Source: Lactarius indigo
Lineage: Eukaryota > Basidiomycota > Agaricomycetes > Russulales > Russulaceae
DNA length: 64,000 bases
Reading direction: 5' to 3'
Assembly: GCA_025766275.1 (NCBI GenBank)
Contig: JAFKAC010000122.1
Coordinates: forward strand, 92,309 to 156,308
Every line of letters starts with the position of its first letter. Within the stretch, counting starts at the first letter, position 1. The notes under the pieces were generated by a model. The model was given only the letters and a program-made list of their open reading frames with translations, made no database searches and was not told where the DNA came from. Both the position numbers and the translations under genes were made by a program. Below are positions 43,115 to 54,800 of the stretch, one piece after another.

Positions 43115-44480
43115 CTACTCGGCCTCCTCCTCATCATCTTCAGCTTCAGCAAGCCACTATAGCGCCGTGAGCAACCACAATCTAGTACCAGGAGCACAGA
43201 AACTACACACTTTCAAGAACGGCTCACTAGCCTTGCGCACTTTCTTGCTCGTTTCCTTATCGACGAACTTTTTGCTGACATGCGTGCCCCAAGACATCAC
43301 AACATCCTCCTCAAGCACATCCGCCTGATAAAACTCCATCAAAATCTTTGGGATCAACACAATGAGTTCGGGGTGATCGAGACCCGCTAAACGCTCAATG
43401 CCACCGAGCAGTGACTTCTGATGTTTCTCCGAAGTTACCATCTGTGACCACTGATTTCAGCCCGATACAGAACCAAGATAAGTGGAGGCGTACCTTTTGA
43501 AAGATAGCGATGTAAGTGGAGATTTCGGCGATGATATCTTCAGTGAAAAGCGTTTGCACCAGAACCCGCACAGCCTTGTGCTTCTTCTCGACGCCCAGCT
43601 CCTGAACTTTTTTGAACACATCTACGGCACTTGCACCTGGATTATCAACGACCCAATTGCCGAGCTGGGTATAAGGACTGTCCGCGTCTTCATCGCTCTC
43701 ATCTTCACCACCGCCTGTAAGGGTAAGGCCGCCCATTCCTGCAGCAATCGCGCCAACACGGGCCTTGACGGCCTCAGGGGATGTATCCGCAGACCAGCCT
43801 TCGTCCACAAGTTGCGACTCGGCCTTCAGTTCCGAAGCCTCACTTTTGATACGCTTTGTCATTTCATCCTCGCTGCCGGCTTCCGCTTCAGCCTCGCCAT
43901 TCTCTCCTGAAGCGACAACGCCATTGACATCGGAAGATGGGCTAGGCGCTTCGGCATGACCACCCTTGTTCTTCTTCCCTTTCTTCTTTGGCGGATTTTT
44001 GATGATGTAGGTGGAGAGGCGATGGCGCATATCGACGCTGGTGCGCTCACCACAGGCCTTACAATCGCGTATGATCATCTCGTTTTTGGTGATGATAAGA
44101 TCGGTTTCAGGGTTCTTGCACGAACCACATAGGACGAACTTGTCAATGAATGCGTCGAGTAACTCGCGCAGGCGTGTCGCATCATGTGCGCCGTTCACGA
44201 TATAACGGTCATTCTTCTCGTCCACAGTGGTCTGGGCGCCGAGTTCGGATCCGAAAAACTTGGTTGGGTAGGTTGGGGGACGTGAAAGAGCACGCGCGAC
44301 ATCGGACATATTGGGGACCACAGTCTTGATACCGTTGCCCTTTCCTTCGATTTTAGTAAGAAGGACGGGCATACTGCAAAGGAATGAGCGTGGCAGGAGA
44401 TGGACTAAGTGCGATTGTACGTACCGGTAGCGATAAAACTTGTCATCGACATCGCGGCGGATATTTACAAAACCGGCCAT
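43115..44480 (-). CDS. TIF5: Translation initiation factor eIF5
   Basis: Four exons (44425-44480, 43494-44373, 43211-43441, 43115-43156) join in phase to 402 residues. eIF5 is the GTPase-activating protein for eIF2 in the 43S/48S pre-initiation complex. The N-terminus [11 protein letters not shown]...KFYRYRMP holds the Arg finger (Arg17, the equivalent of Arg15 in yeast). It is followed by [27 protein letters not shown] and [13 protein letters not shown]4 zinc site uses CGSC and CKAC. A Lys-rich linker and an acidic spacer follow, then the C-terminal HEAT/W2 domain ending [16 protein letters not shown], the acidic-aromatic tail that contacts eIF2-beta and eIF1. The introns are 51, 52 and 54 nt. 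The window gives no regulatory signal beyond the 288 bp shared with the DNMT2 3' end. Confidence 0.96.
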
Positions 44481-44768
44481 GCTGGGCAAGCTTTAGCGCT
44501 GATGAAGAGACGTGTCAGCACAGGAAGCTACACCATGGAAACCACAGAACTGAAGAAAGGGCTGTGACTCAGGAGTGACGCTGGATTGCCCTCTTGAAGG
44601 AGGGGGACAATGCCTTGGCGACAGTCAAGCAGAGAAAGCGGAGATGGTCCCAGAAACGCGAACGAGATAGAGTACATACGCTATATGATATGTTAGGGTG
44701 AATAACACGCAGCACCTGTCTGGAATCGGAAAAGGGTCGAAGCATGAATCCTCTGCTCGCACAGAAGA

Positions 44769-46308
44769 TCAAGTTGGGAGTGACGCTGGGAATTGACGAA
44801 ATTGTGGGCGAGAAACAACAGCCAACACCTGGAAAAAGGGGTCGATGGTGGTGGTTCGAGGAAGAGGGACAAAACGCGCTCGCTCGTCATCTTCCCCTCG
44901 GCCGGCACAACCCGCGACTCTCCCACACACGTAACCGCTTTGACATAATGATTCGATGAGCGTGGCCACCACCAGGACATTGACACTATTCCCTATCAAT
45001 CTATACTTTGTTTTCGTCGAAATACCATCTGGCCACCGAAAACTGCTATCGCTCCCAACATCCTCAAAGCAGAACAGCCGCAGCAACTCCCCAGGTGAGA
45101 AATATCGTAGTCGAAGCGGATGCAAAATCTCCACGACTCGTTCGTCTCCGCGAGCTTGAGCCAACAGGAATTTATCGAATGTTTCGGTAGTCTGCGTACG
45201 TATGTCAGCAAGTACAAAAAGGCGCTTTAGTTGTGCTAACGTCAAGTTCTTCATTTTCTTGGAGAATTGAACCCGCACGTTCAACTAATTGCGTGTAACC
45301 TATTCCTCGTCAGGATTGGGAAAAGATAGCACAATGAAATGACCTCTAGTGAAGCAACATGTTCGCGTCGCACATGGCAACACGATGTCGAACAGCCGCC
45401 CCCACTTTATCAACACGCGATCGGGCACGGTGTGTGCTGTCACGGCGTTCTCCCTGTCTAGGTAGTCCCGCAGGGGCCGCACCCAGTTTCCGACAGAGTC
45501 GGAGGCGCCCGACGCCCTCGTGTCTTCCCAATTAGCAGCACGACCAGGGATATGGCGTAAGATCCGGTCCGGTGAGTAAACAGAAGACACAAAAGCACCC
45601 GAAGCGCACGAGGCCAACAGATAATATCGCAATCGCGAATTGGGGACGCTGAACTGCAGCGGTGTCAGGAGAAGCTCCTGGGTAGCGAAGCCCAGTTTTG
45701 TGAGAACGTCCAGCACGCGGGTTCGCGTTGTAGACGTCTATTTCTCACGAGTTATTGAGGGAAGAGCAGAAGACAGAGCACAACCTCAGACCTCGAAACC
45801 TGCGACGTTCTCAATGAGCAGACGCGTAGGTGCTGCCCCGCGTTCCACGAGAACAGGTAGCACCTCTTCCATCAGACGCAGGAAGGACTGGGCGCGTGGG
45901 TCGGCGGCCCCCTTAGCATTTGGGTTGAGTACCGTGTAGGGCTGGCACGCAGGGGACAAAAGCCAGAGGTCTGCGTTAAGTGACTCGACTGCTTCCGCTG
46001 TGAGTGAGTTGATGTCGACCTGCAAATGATCGAAGTAAAAAAACGAAAGAATATTTTTCAAATGACAAGAATACATACCCTGCGTACGATGTCAGGACCG
46101 TGATTCGCTGCATAGACTGCGCAAGCGGCTTGGTCCCAATCAAAGGCGCGAACAACGGTGGCGTTGTCGCTGACGGCGCTCCGGGTGAGCGCAATGTGCA
46201 ACCCGCCTTGTCGATTGAATTAAGACGAGGCGCTGAATAGGCCGAATAAAACCACCGACCAATGCCGCAATAAAATTCAAGCGCTCGGACAGACGGCAAC
46301 CGCGACAT
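44769..46308 (-). CDS. tRNA (cytosine-5-)-methyltransferase DNMT2/TRDMT1
   Basis: Six exons (46260-46308, 46079-46206, 45792-46019, 45344-45737, 45241-45284, 44769-45191) join in phase to 421 residues. DNMT2 enzymes methylate C38 of tRNA-Asp and some other tRNAs. Motif I reads RALEFYCGIGG followed by LHIAL. The catalytic loop is SPACQPYT, where most relatives have SPPCQPFT. ENV is present in LLIENVAGFE. The family-specific CFT signature is in RTCCFTRG, and the C-terminal part shows LRYFSPGELLRLFCF and YRLIGNSVNVLVVATLIESL. The protein runs about 35 residues past that usual end, since exon 6 stays open to a TGA at 44769; an unrecognised intron could shorten it. Many fungi lack DNMT2, but it is common in basidiomycetes. 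Confidence 0.93.
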
Positions 46309-47347
46309 ACTGTTGCTCAGATCGAGACACCAACTAGAAGTTTTTATTTTTATTTTGCAGTAGGAATGCTGACTAATACTTGTATATTTTCAACATTCCG
46401 AGAAAATTATTGTAATACAATATTATGTCCATTCAAGGAATAAAAAGGTGAAAAGACTTAGCTTCAATAGTTTTAAGTCCACGTTAAGTCTTGTAATTCT
46501 TATAATAGTTTTCGTGGATCAGGCGAAAACACTTGTGCGGGCCCTGTCACGAGTCGGGCCGAGCGTTGCCGTGATAAGGAGGATTGCTGACATCAGCATA
46601 TCCCTCAGTTCGCCGTTTTGCCAGGACGGTATATCAATAGGTTAATTTCAACCCTCATCGTCAGTTCATTCCCCCCCGTTCCTCTAGCCTGTCTTTCGAG
46701 AAAGCAAGTGTCTGAGTAGAGAGGGCATTTGAATCACTCGTTGACAGCCGTTGCGTCTCCGATCTAAGGGTCCCCCTAGGCATGTATCTCCCGCCCCCGA
46801 CCCCGACCAACCTTAAGCTCGTGCGAACTCTATCGCTCTCTGGACCCGCCACGCAAAAAGTGGATGGTGTATCCTTCTCGGAAATGCCTGCCCCGGTATC
46901 GCATGTTCCAGAACCCCAGCAGGCTACTCTTGCCTTGGGTCCAAGGTGCGCCATTGGGGCTACTGCTTGGGGGGAATGGTCACATTGACCCTGTCATACT
47001 TATGGACAGCGATTTACCGCCGATTTCTCCGCTTGGACGCTTGACGACCCATCTGCCAACCCCTCAAAGGTGTGTCATGTTTCATCGGCGGTGGCTTTCA
47101 GACGAAGGGAATAGGAAGGGACAACACAGGGTCTCTGTTCGCGACGGGATGCGTTCTCTCGCTCGTCATTGGCCTTGCACATGGTCCATACTAGCCCTCT
47201 TCTGATCTATTTTTGTTTCAAAGCCGATGCTAACCATAGTACGACAGCCCCAGTAATGCTAGCCCTTACTTGAACGGAAGCGCCGAGTCGCCCAGTTTTA
47301 ATAGGTGCGTGGGGTTCCGTAGTCGACGTTGGAAGCCTGCTCAGAGT
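46309..47347. other. Intergenic between divergent DNMT2 and PHD genes
   Basis: Starts with an AT-rich stretch (46335-46520), unlike the GC-rich neighbours, and likely holds both promoters. No gene recognised. Confidence 0.5.
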
Positions 47348-49760
47348 ATGTACTTCATCAGCGCGACTTCACCACATCGCCCGCTGGGAGATGGCTCCGT
47401 TGCTCTAGCCCAGCGCCAGATGCTTACGCCTGACTCGAGCCCAGTGGCGGCACGCAAGTGGGCGCTACACGAGGGAGACACGACACCCACAAAACAGTGA
47501 GTTCTCATTCTATTACATCCTTTCATGGTTAGCCCACATGCACCCACCAGGCGTAAAACTTCGCCAAGGACGCCTCCACCACCACATCCTCATCCGTGCG
47601 CAATCCTCCTCCTATATCCCTTCTCATCGCTGACATCCTTTCAGAGGGCCGTTGAAAATGGAGTCTCCGGGGGGTAGCGGTGCGCTTGTCGCGTCCTCAT
47701 CCTCAAATTCTCCAGGACCCTCGACCCTCTCGTCTCCCTTTATGCAAAAAGCCTCCTCCACCTCACCACCACCGCTACGTCCCTCGTCGCCCTCTCCAGC
47801 TCAGCCACCAGGCGGTGGGATCGCACGTATCAGGGAAGACGAAGCTTCCGCTCGCGCTGCGCAACAACGTCTCATGGAATCACGGCGACCTGATTACATG
47901 CGGCGCATCTCACGCGCGGACGCTTCAAGCGCAGACATGCCTGGACTGGGCATCGCAGAGACACCCGTAAAAGGTCGGCGCATTGAGCTATGGGGCTTTC
48001 AAGAGACGAGTGAAGAGAGCTTTGAAGAACTGCTCATGGCCGGAGGATACGGTGGATACGGTAGCACCGCACCCGAACGAGCCACGGCACCGCCAACTTC
48101 GTCACGTGCACTTGAATGGGCTAGTACGTTCACACCGGGGCCTCGCGGGTCATCATCCACCTCCGCACAGGAGGAACCGGTGCCCGACGGGCCCATCAAC
48201 GAGCGCGAGGCGAGGAAACGTCGCCGCCTCGAGGCTTTCCGTCGCGTGCCCACACGTGTCAAAACATCGCTGCATCCTGTGGAGGTCGAAGGGAAGGGAA
48301 GGGTGTTACTCGACGTTGGGGCGGAAGAGGTGTCAGAGCTACTGGAGGAACTGCAATCCTCTGCAGCAGGGAAGAAGCGCGGGGCGAAGAAGCGGCGGCG
48401 AGTGGGACCCGGATCCCGAGGCGGAAAGACGCGTACGGTGAAAGAGGAGGCGAAGCCCCCGAGCGTGCGCGAAGGCGTACCACTCGATTGGCCAGACGAA
48501 GAATTCCCTTGGAACGTTCGGACTCATGAGCGGCGTGAGCTCGAGGCTGCGGAGGAAGCCGACCGAATGCAGTGGATTGGGAAGTTTCTGGATGAGGACA
48601 GCGACGCGAAGAGTTCGGAAGCAGCGCAAGACGAGGACGTGCCACCGATTCACTTAGACCATGCGGACCCGCCTCCGCCCATACAGCACGAACATGGCAG
48701 GATGTTGCCCTCACCCAGCCGGGATGGCACAAGTCCACAAAGAATTTTATTACCAAGCGACCCAGCAGATGCCCGTGCTGCTCTGCTCTCGAAGCAATCG
48801 GTACGGGCACTCGCCGCTCGGCGAAGGCTGCGCGTGCAGTCCTCTACTGACGGCGACGAGGAAGAGATTCTATGCATTTGCCGTGGAAGGGACGACGGAC
48901 GGGAACTCGTGCAGTGCGATGACTGTCGGACGTGGTATCACCTGGAGTGTCTTGGGATCGGGGACATTGCGGAGCTGGGACGCGAGGAGGATCCATGGTA
49001 CTGCCACAACTGTGTCACCTTGATGAGTAACTTGCCCGTCTCCGAGCCGACCTTCGCACCAGTCGAGGAAGAAATCCCCCCACGGCGGCGACGGGACCCG
49101 CTCTTCTTCGAAGCGCTGCAAGATTCCCCAGCAGGCAGTGACTGGCGCATCCCGCTGCACGGCGCCAATCCAACGACGCCGAAGACCAACCGCGCACGAG
49201 CAGCAGCAGCAGCAGCCGTCGAGGCCTCTTCCCGCTCGTCGTTTGGCTCGCGCAACGGCCCGCACACGCCACGCAACAGCAGCGCAAGCGCCGAGCGCGT
49301 GCGCGTGTACACGACGACGCCCGGCGCGGACGAGCGCATATTCCACCACCATCACGACTCGGACGACAACATCTCGCCGTTCGACCCGACGTCTACCCCA
49401 TCGCGCGGGATGCACGTCGGCGCCAGCGTCGGATCCGTATTTGCGACGCCCAAGTGGCAGGTCCGCGCACCACCACTACTACCGACGCACGCCCCGCCCT
49501 CGCCGCATCGCGATGGCGGAAACCGCACAGTCGGGAATACTCTGCCGCTGCTGTCGAGTCCGTATCGCACGTCCCCGACCCACCACGAGGACACGCCGGT
49601 CGATCGGTCCGCGCCGCGTCCGCCTTTCCCTTCGAAACGAATGCAAGAATCACCGCTGACGGGACGGGGCGGCGTCGTGCGCGGGTATCCGTACTCCCAG
49701 GGGTCGCCAGCGCCGCTTGGAAGGAAAGGAAAGGAAAGGCAGGGGACAGGGAGGCGATGA
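47348..49760 (+). CDS. PHD-finger protein
   Basis: The main exon encodes about 700 residues from the ATG at 47658 (MESPGGSGAL). A possible upstream exon (47348-47496, starting MYFISATSP) joins in phase through intron 47497-47644 and would give 754 residues. The PHD finger (about 48865-49020) has the C4HC3 pattern: CICRGRDDGRELVQCDDC, WYHLECLG and WYCHNC. PHD fingers usually read histone H3 tails, so a chromatin role is likely. Before it are basic stretches (RKRRRLEAF, KKRGAKKRRR) that could be nuclear signals. After it comes a disordered Ser/Pro-rich tail with an Ala run and HHHHDSDD. I could not assign it to a named complex. The start depends on whether the 148-nt intron is real. Confidence 0.85.
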
Positions 49761-50097
49761 CGACCCCCCTTGTATCGCACGCGGGATACTCGGATCGTGT
49801 CCTTCAGCTTCCTGACAGATCTTTGTATATCTCGTTCATTTGACATCGCATTTTTCGTTTGCTTACGGGTAGAATATAGCCTGCTATTGATGTATTAGAG
49901 TATGCTCCGTTCTGAATGTTACTTACAACGAAATCGCTCGTAACTTTCTCTGTCTATCCATTCACTGTTTGTCTAAATACAACACCCCTGCTGGAGAAGT
50001 CATGGTGTACGTATTGTTGTCGACATGTGCACGTGAATGACAGCTCACGTCCACATTCCGTCAACGTCGTGCCAGTCCAGTACCTGAGCTAGTCGTT
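49761..50097. other. Intergenic between PHD and MEI4-like genes
   Basis: No gene. Probably the PHD 3' UTR followed by the promoter of the next gene, which lies on the same strand. Confidence 0.5.
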
Positions 50098-51849
50098 ATG
50101 TCGGCAAGGACAGTCGTCCCATCTCAACGGCTACGCATCGCTATCGTATGTGATGCACTCCACTGAGCAATGCTCTGTCTGTGACCGACGCACATCGGCA
50201 GGGACTTACAGCTCTCAAATTCAAGCCTCCCGAACAGTCTATCCAATGTCAGTGTCTATTGCATCCGTGCCTCACGTCTAATTAATTTTTCAAACAGCAT
50301 ACACACTTAAACTGAAGCACCACTTTCGTCATTCTGCTCCAAGTTTGTCCGAAGAGTGCGACGCGTGGCGAGAACGCGTCCTCACGCTCGAAGCAGAGCT
50401 TCAGACCACGCATGCCGCTGCATCGTCGGAACACATTGGTAAACGAATTTTAACACGCTTGCTGACGACCCTTTCATCCCCGCTCTTCAGAGCTTCTCGC
50501 GCTGAAGTCCATATCTGCACAGGAGAGTCATGTGCCCGAACCCACGACATCCGCCTCAAAGAAAAAGGGCAAGCCGTCAAAGAAGCCGCGCCGGACGTCT
50601 GATCCCAAGAAGGCCCATGTGCTGGGAGTATCCCTCCCGTCCAAACGGAAGACTCCCGAGCCCTGTATGAGTCGTGCGTTCTCCGTGTTGTTCCGGTGAT
50701 GTGAGTTATTATATGCGCATCGTGGCAGGGCCATCAAGTCCTTTTCCGCGGCGGATAAACTGCGGTCTCTTCTCCTCGCTACACGCTCTAGATGTTGCCG
50801 TTTCCGCAGTCACCACGGCCACGGCGAACCCCACTCCGGATGCGGCCCTCGTCGCAGCGGCTACGATCCGATGTGTCGACGTCTTGCATGGCCTACTTGT
50901 ACGTGCGACTTCTTCTCCAGCACCAGATACGCCTCCGGACCCAACGCCCCGTGAGGCACTCAATGGGATCGAACTCACCTTGCCGCACGTCCTCCGCATC
51001 GCGGTAAGTACTCTGGATGGCGCGGATGTCGACCCTTCGAGCGCCGCAGGGCTTCTTCGATGGCACGCCGGCCCAACAGAAGATGGTGATCCGGCCCAAT
51101 GGCCCGCGAACGACACGACCTCCGCGCTCGGCCTTGTCCTTGGGCGCGTCGCAATCTCGCTCCTCGTGCCGGCGATCCGTGCGATTGTGCCTTGCACCTT
51201 GGCCAAAACGGAGCACATCCTATCCTCCTCCCGCCGACCCATGTCCCCCAGCCGCGGCAGCAGGGGAGGAGAATCCGTAGACGGGGTAGACCTATTGGGT
51301 GTCGTTAGTGCTGCACTTGGAGCTCTGTCTGGCCAACAGCACATCGCCCTATACGACCGCGTTGCCCTAGAAGCCGTCCGATTGCTGACGTCGCTCATCA
51401 CGGACCAGCCCTTGCAGAAGCAAGGCGAAGCGCAGCGCATCCACCGAATCGCGCGCAAAGATGCGCTGCACTTCCTCTGTGACGCCGCGCTCCTCTCTCT
51501 GCGCCGAACTGCGCCCGGCGCTGCCTCACCAGGCAGCGCTGGAGAGCTGCTGGGCTTGGCGCTGGAGGCAGCTCTTGGCGAGCTCGCGCTGACGCTGTCG
51601 GCGCGGGAAGGCGGGACCGGGCTGGATACCGTAGAGGAACAGCGGGTACTGGCCGTCCTCGAACGCGCGTGGAGTGTTGGCCGCCGAGTGGGCAATATCG
51701 GCGGAGATGCGGGCGCCGACGAGCATATGGACGCAAGCGAGAGTGATGTGCGTGGCCAAGGCGTGGACGCTACCATGACGGGTGTCGATGGAGAAGACCG
51801 GGATCAGCGCCGGGGCAGTGTTACTGAACCCACGTCCGACAGCCCCTAA
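50098..51849 (+). CDS. Candidate MEI4-like meiotic recombination protein
   Basis: Five exons (50098-50145, 50202-50247, 50298-50438, 50491-50664, 50729-51849) join in phase to 509 residues. The N-terminus LTALKFKPPEQSIQSYTLKL, then CDAWRERVLTLEAELQ, resembles the short signature motif of animal and fungal Mei4 (a LALAIIxxKPxxxSxxEY-type helix followed by a WxxKVxxLExE helix). Mei4 works with Rec114 and Mer2 to promote Spo11 double-strand breaks in meiosis. A Lys-rich linker (SKKKGKPSKKPRR) follows, then an Ala/Leu-rich helical C-terminus as in the family. Assignment rests on this short motif only; the long C-terminus has no catalytic motif. If wrong, it is an uncharacterised helical protein. 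Confidence 0.6.
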
Positions 51850-54800
51850 TCACACGAGAAGCCATCGCCATCAAGAGAGTACGTACAGTAGGTGCCCTTC
51901 TCATTGTCGCACCTCATAATGAGTTGGTATAGTGATGATTATTGGAAGAATCAGGCCTTGGTTGGATCGACGCATTTTCTGCCTTCTCTCATGGTTCTAG
52001 CAATGTCGAACAATTTGCCAAGCCCAAAGGAGCGCGGCGGCGGCGGCAGGAGTGAGGTCATCGTCATCGTCACCGCATGCATGCTCGTTTTCCTGGAGAG
52101 TATTCTACGATCGGGGTTTATAGCCCGCCGGGGTTTCCTTTGTGCCTATGGTCACTTGTGCAGGACGCACACACACCGGACTTGAATCATACTTCCTTCG
52201 GACGTATTTGTGGTGGGTCCGCTCCCGATTGATTGACGAAGTCACACCCCACCCCCCAAAATTCATGATGTGGGGCAGCTTCTTCTCTTCTTTGGCACAG
52301 AGCTAGGCACAGATAAAGACGACAAACAGCGCCCCCCCAGCCAGCTGCAAAGATTCCCATAGAGATACGGGTAATGAGGATGCCAGACTGTGTTCGATCC
52401 CCGCACTTTACGCACATGCTGTGAGGCGAGTTATCGTGAGACGTAGGAGAGGTCATCCATGTCATGGGGTAGCAACATGACGAGATCCGCTGCTACACAT
52501 GAACGATCTGCAGGGCGCAGCCTGGCAGTGACTTGCACGAGGAGTGATTGAGCCGGGGGATGTGTGACCAAAACGTCATAACTCGCGTCTGTTATGCCCC
52601 GTGTGAGAGCGATGATCAGATAGGAACCAGTGTGATCGAAGGTCATCGTCATTTTGACGGCCCCGGCGCAAAGAGTTGATTGACGAAGATGACCGTGACC
52701 AAGCAATGTAGGCCTCGGGGCGAGCATTACGTATGTGTATTACGGAATTTGCGGGGCGTGGTGTTGGCAAACGATGATCATGGGGGAGGCCGGGGAGGTG
52801 TCATGATAACCTGCCAGTCAGCTTTTCCGAGTACCTGCTGCACAGTGAAAGCAGATTCACATACTACTGGTAATCAATTCTCCGCCTACCCCCTCCTGAT
52901 TCACTTTTCACATTCTATGCATTCATTGTCAGCGTTCGAGTTTCCTATCTCCGTTGTTCGGATCTTGTCCTTGTTTCTCGTTCGGCTTGAACTTCGCCGC
53001 CACATGAAACGACGCCACTCCTCTTTTTCGTATTCACAAACACACCACCACAACCTCAAGCTACTCCTCCACTCCTCACGCCAATATGCCGTACACTCGT
53101 CTTCTCGGTTTATCCTTCTCGCGGAAGCCCACTGCCCTGAACATTTTGAGGGTCCGAGAAGCTGATGGGGTCGCAAAGATAGCGACCTCTGCACACGGTC
53201 TCTGACTTCCTCACGCATACAGCGCGCGTGCCACACCTACAACCACCCACGTACGCACCCAACGCGTCTATGGTGCGGTCCTTTGCTTCCGCACCCCCTC
53301 GTTTTTTTTTCCCAATCAACCACACTTTCCCCATTCTCGTATGAGCATTGTTCGTGTCAGAATCGATCGAGGAAGCTCCCAGCTGTGAAACGTAGACGGC
53401 AGCAGCAGCGCACTGGTTAGGCGCTCCAACTTGCGAGTGGAGACACCTACTTGCTTTGATCATTTGGACTCACACGCCGCAGGGCTCCGAGGAGTACCCA
53501 TCGATGGGGGTATCCTTGACCTGCAAAACATAGGCGCATACCGTATACGGATCCCACCTCTTGGAAGTGGATGGGTACTGCTATTTGCGGGTCGTACTGT
53601 GGACTTTGTACCCTCGCCATTCCCAGGCCTGTCAACGATCTGAAGGCGAGGAGGTAATCATCACACCGCATCTCCGCTTGCGTGTGTCTCGTGACCGCGA
53701 CGAGATCGAGGCACGAATTGTGCGCCTGAGGAAAGGGGGGTGCCAAAAAAAGTTTTTTGCGTCATAGCCTTTCTCGGTCACTGTCCTTGCGTCATGGGGT
53801 GTATGTGCGTGTAATATGCGGGGGTGGCATCGAAATTTCACTTGGTTTGGGGCGTTCTATGCGTTTCGGCTATCTGGCGGACTAATTGTTGGGTGTGCTC
53901 GTGATCACGAGACTGGGAGGACCCTCTCTTAACAGACGCCAGATCTCGTCCGGGCCTTCTCTTCTGTCCTCTTCTGTTCTGTTGCCTCAAGCGGCTGGAA
54001 TCCAAGTCGCCGTTGCGTACGTGTGCATCCCCCTAGTACCTGGTGCGGGTCTAGATTCTGGGCTCTGGGCTTCGAAATGGCAACGGGGTCACCCCCTCCA
54101 CTCACCTTCTCCCTGATCGATGATGATTTTAGCGGTGCTGTCCCTCGGGGAGTCATTTGTTACTATATACGAAAGAAAGATCCGAGACTAAAACAGAGCT
54201 CTGATGTAGGCGCAAACCCTTCATTTCCCAATAATCCGGCACCAGCACCGCGTCGTCTCTCTTTGTCCGTCAACTCGTCACATCTATCAACTTCTGTGCA
54301 ACACATCTCCCTGTGCCTTTGGCTTATTGTTGCATTGACCCGTGATGAAGCAATAATAACGCTCTCAAGAGAGACGTCATTTTTTTCATATACTGCTTTG
54401 CTTACCCATGTGAAGAACAGAAAAAATTGGGGGAAGCATGCCACCGTCGTCATCGCTATCATATATTTATCTCGCTTAATGCGCAGCGAACGGTCCAGCG
54501 TCGTATCTCCTTCTCTTGGACGTAAAAAGCAGCTTGGACCTGCGCTCGACGACTGATTTTCCCTCTGACATTTTCCTTTTTTGAAGCGCGAACGCCGTTG
54601 CGCGCTCCACCCGTGCCATATGACAACCTCGTTATTACCGTTATCCTGTCCCATCATCGCGATCTTGCCCCACGCGGAAACGAACGACGAACAACGAACG
54701 ACTTATTAAGAAGAGAAAACGAAAATATGTCACCAGGACTTCCATGCCGCGTCTCGCCGCGTCGGATCTGTGTTCTGTGTCTGTGCAGGCGACCATCGAT

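Noticed and set aside
48259..49846. Several long minus-strand frames over the PHD gene
   Set aside because: Antisense shadows of a GC-rich coding exon.
50709..51776. 355-residue minus frame over the MEI4-like gene
   Set aside because: Antisense shadow; the plus-strand exons join in phase.
52370..52420. Possible tRNA from a GTTCGATCC B-box-like match
   Set aside because: No A-box at the right distance and no acceptor-stem pairing.
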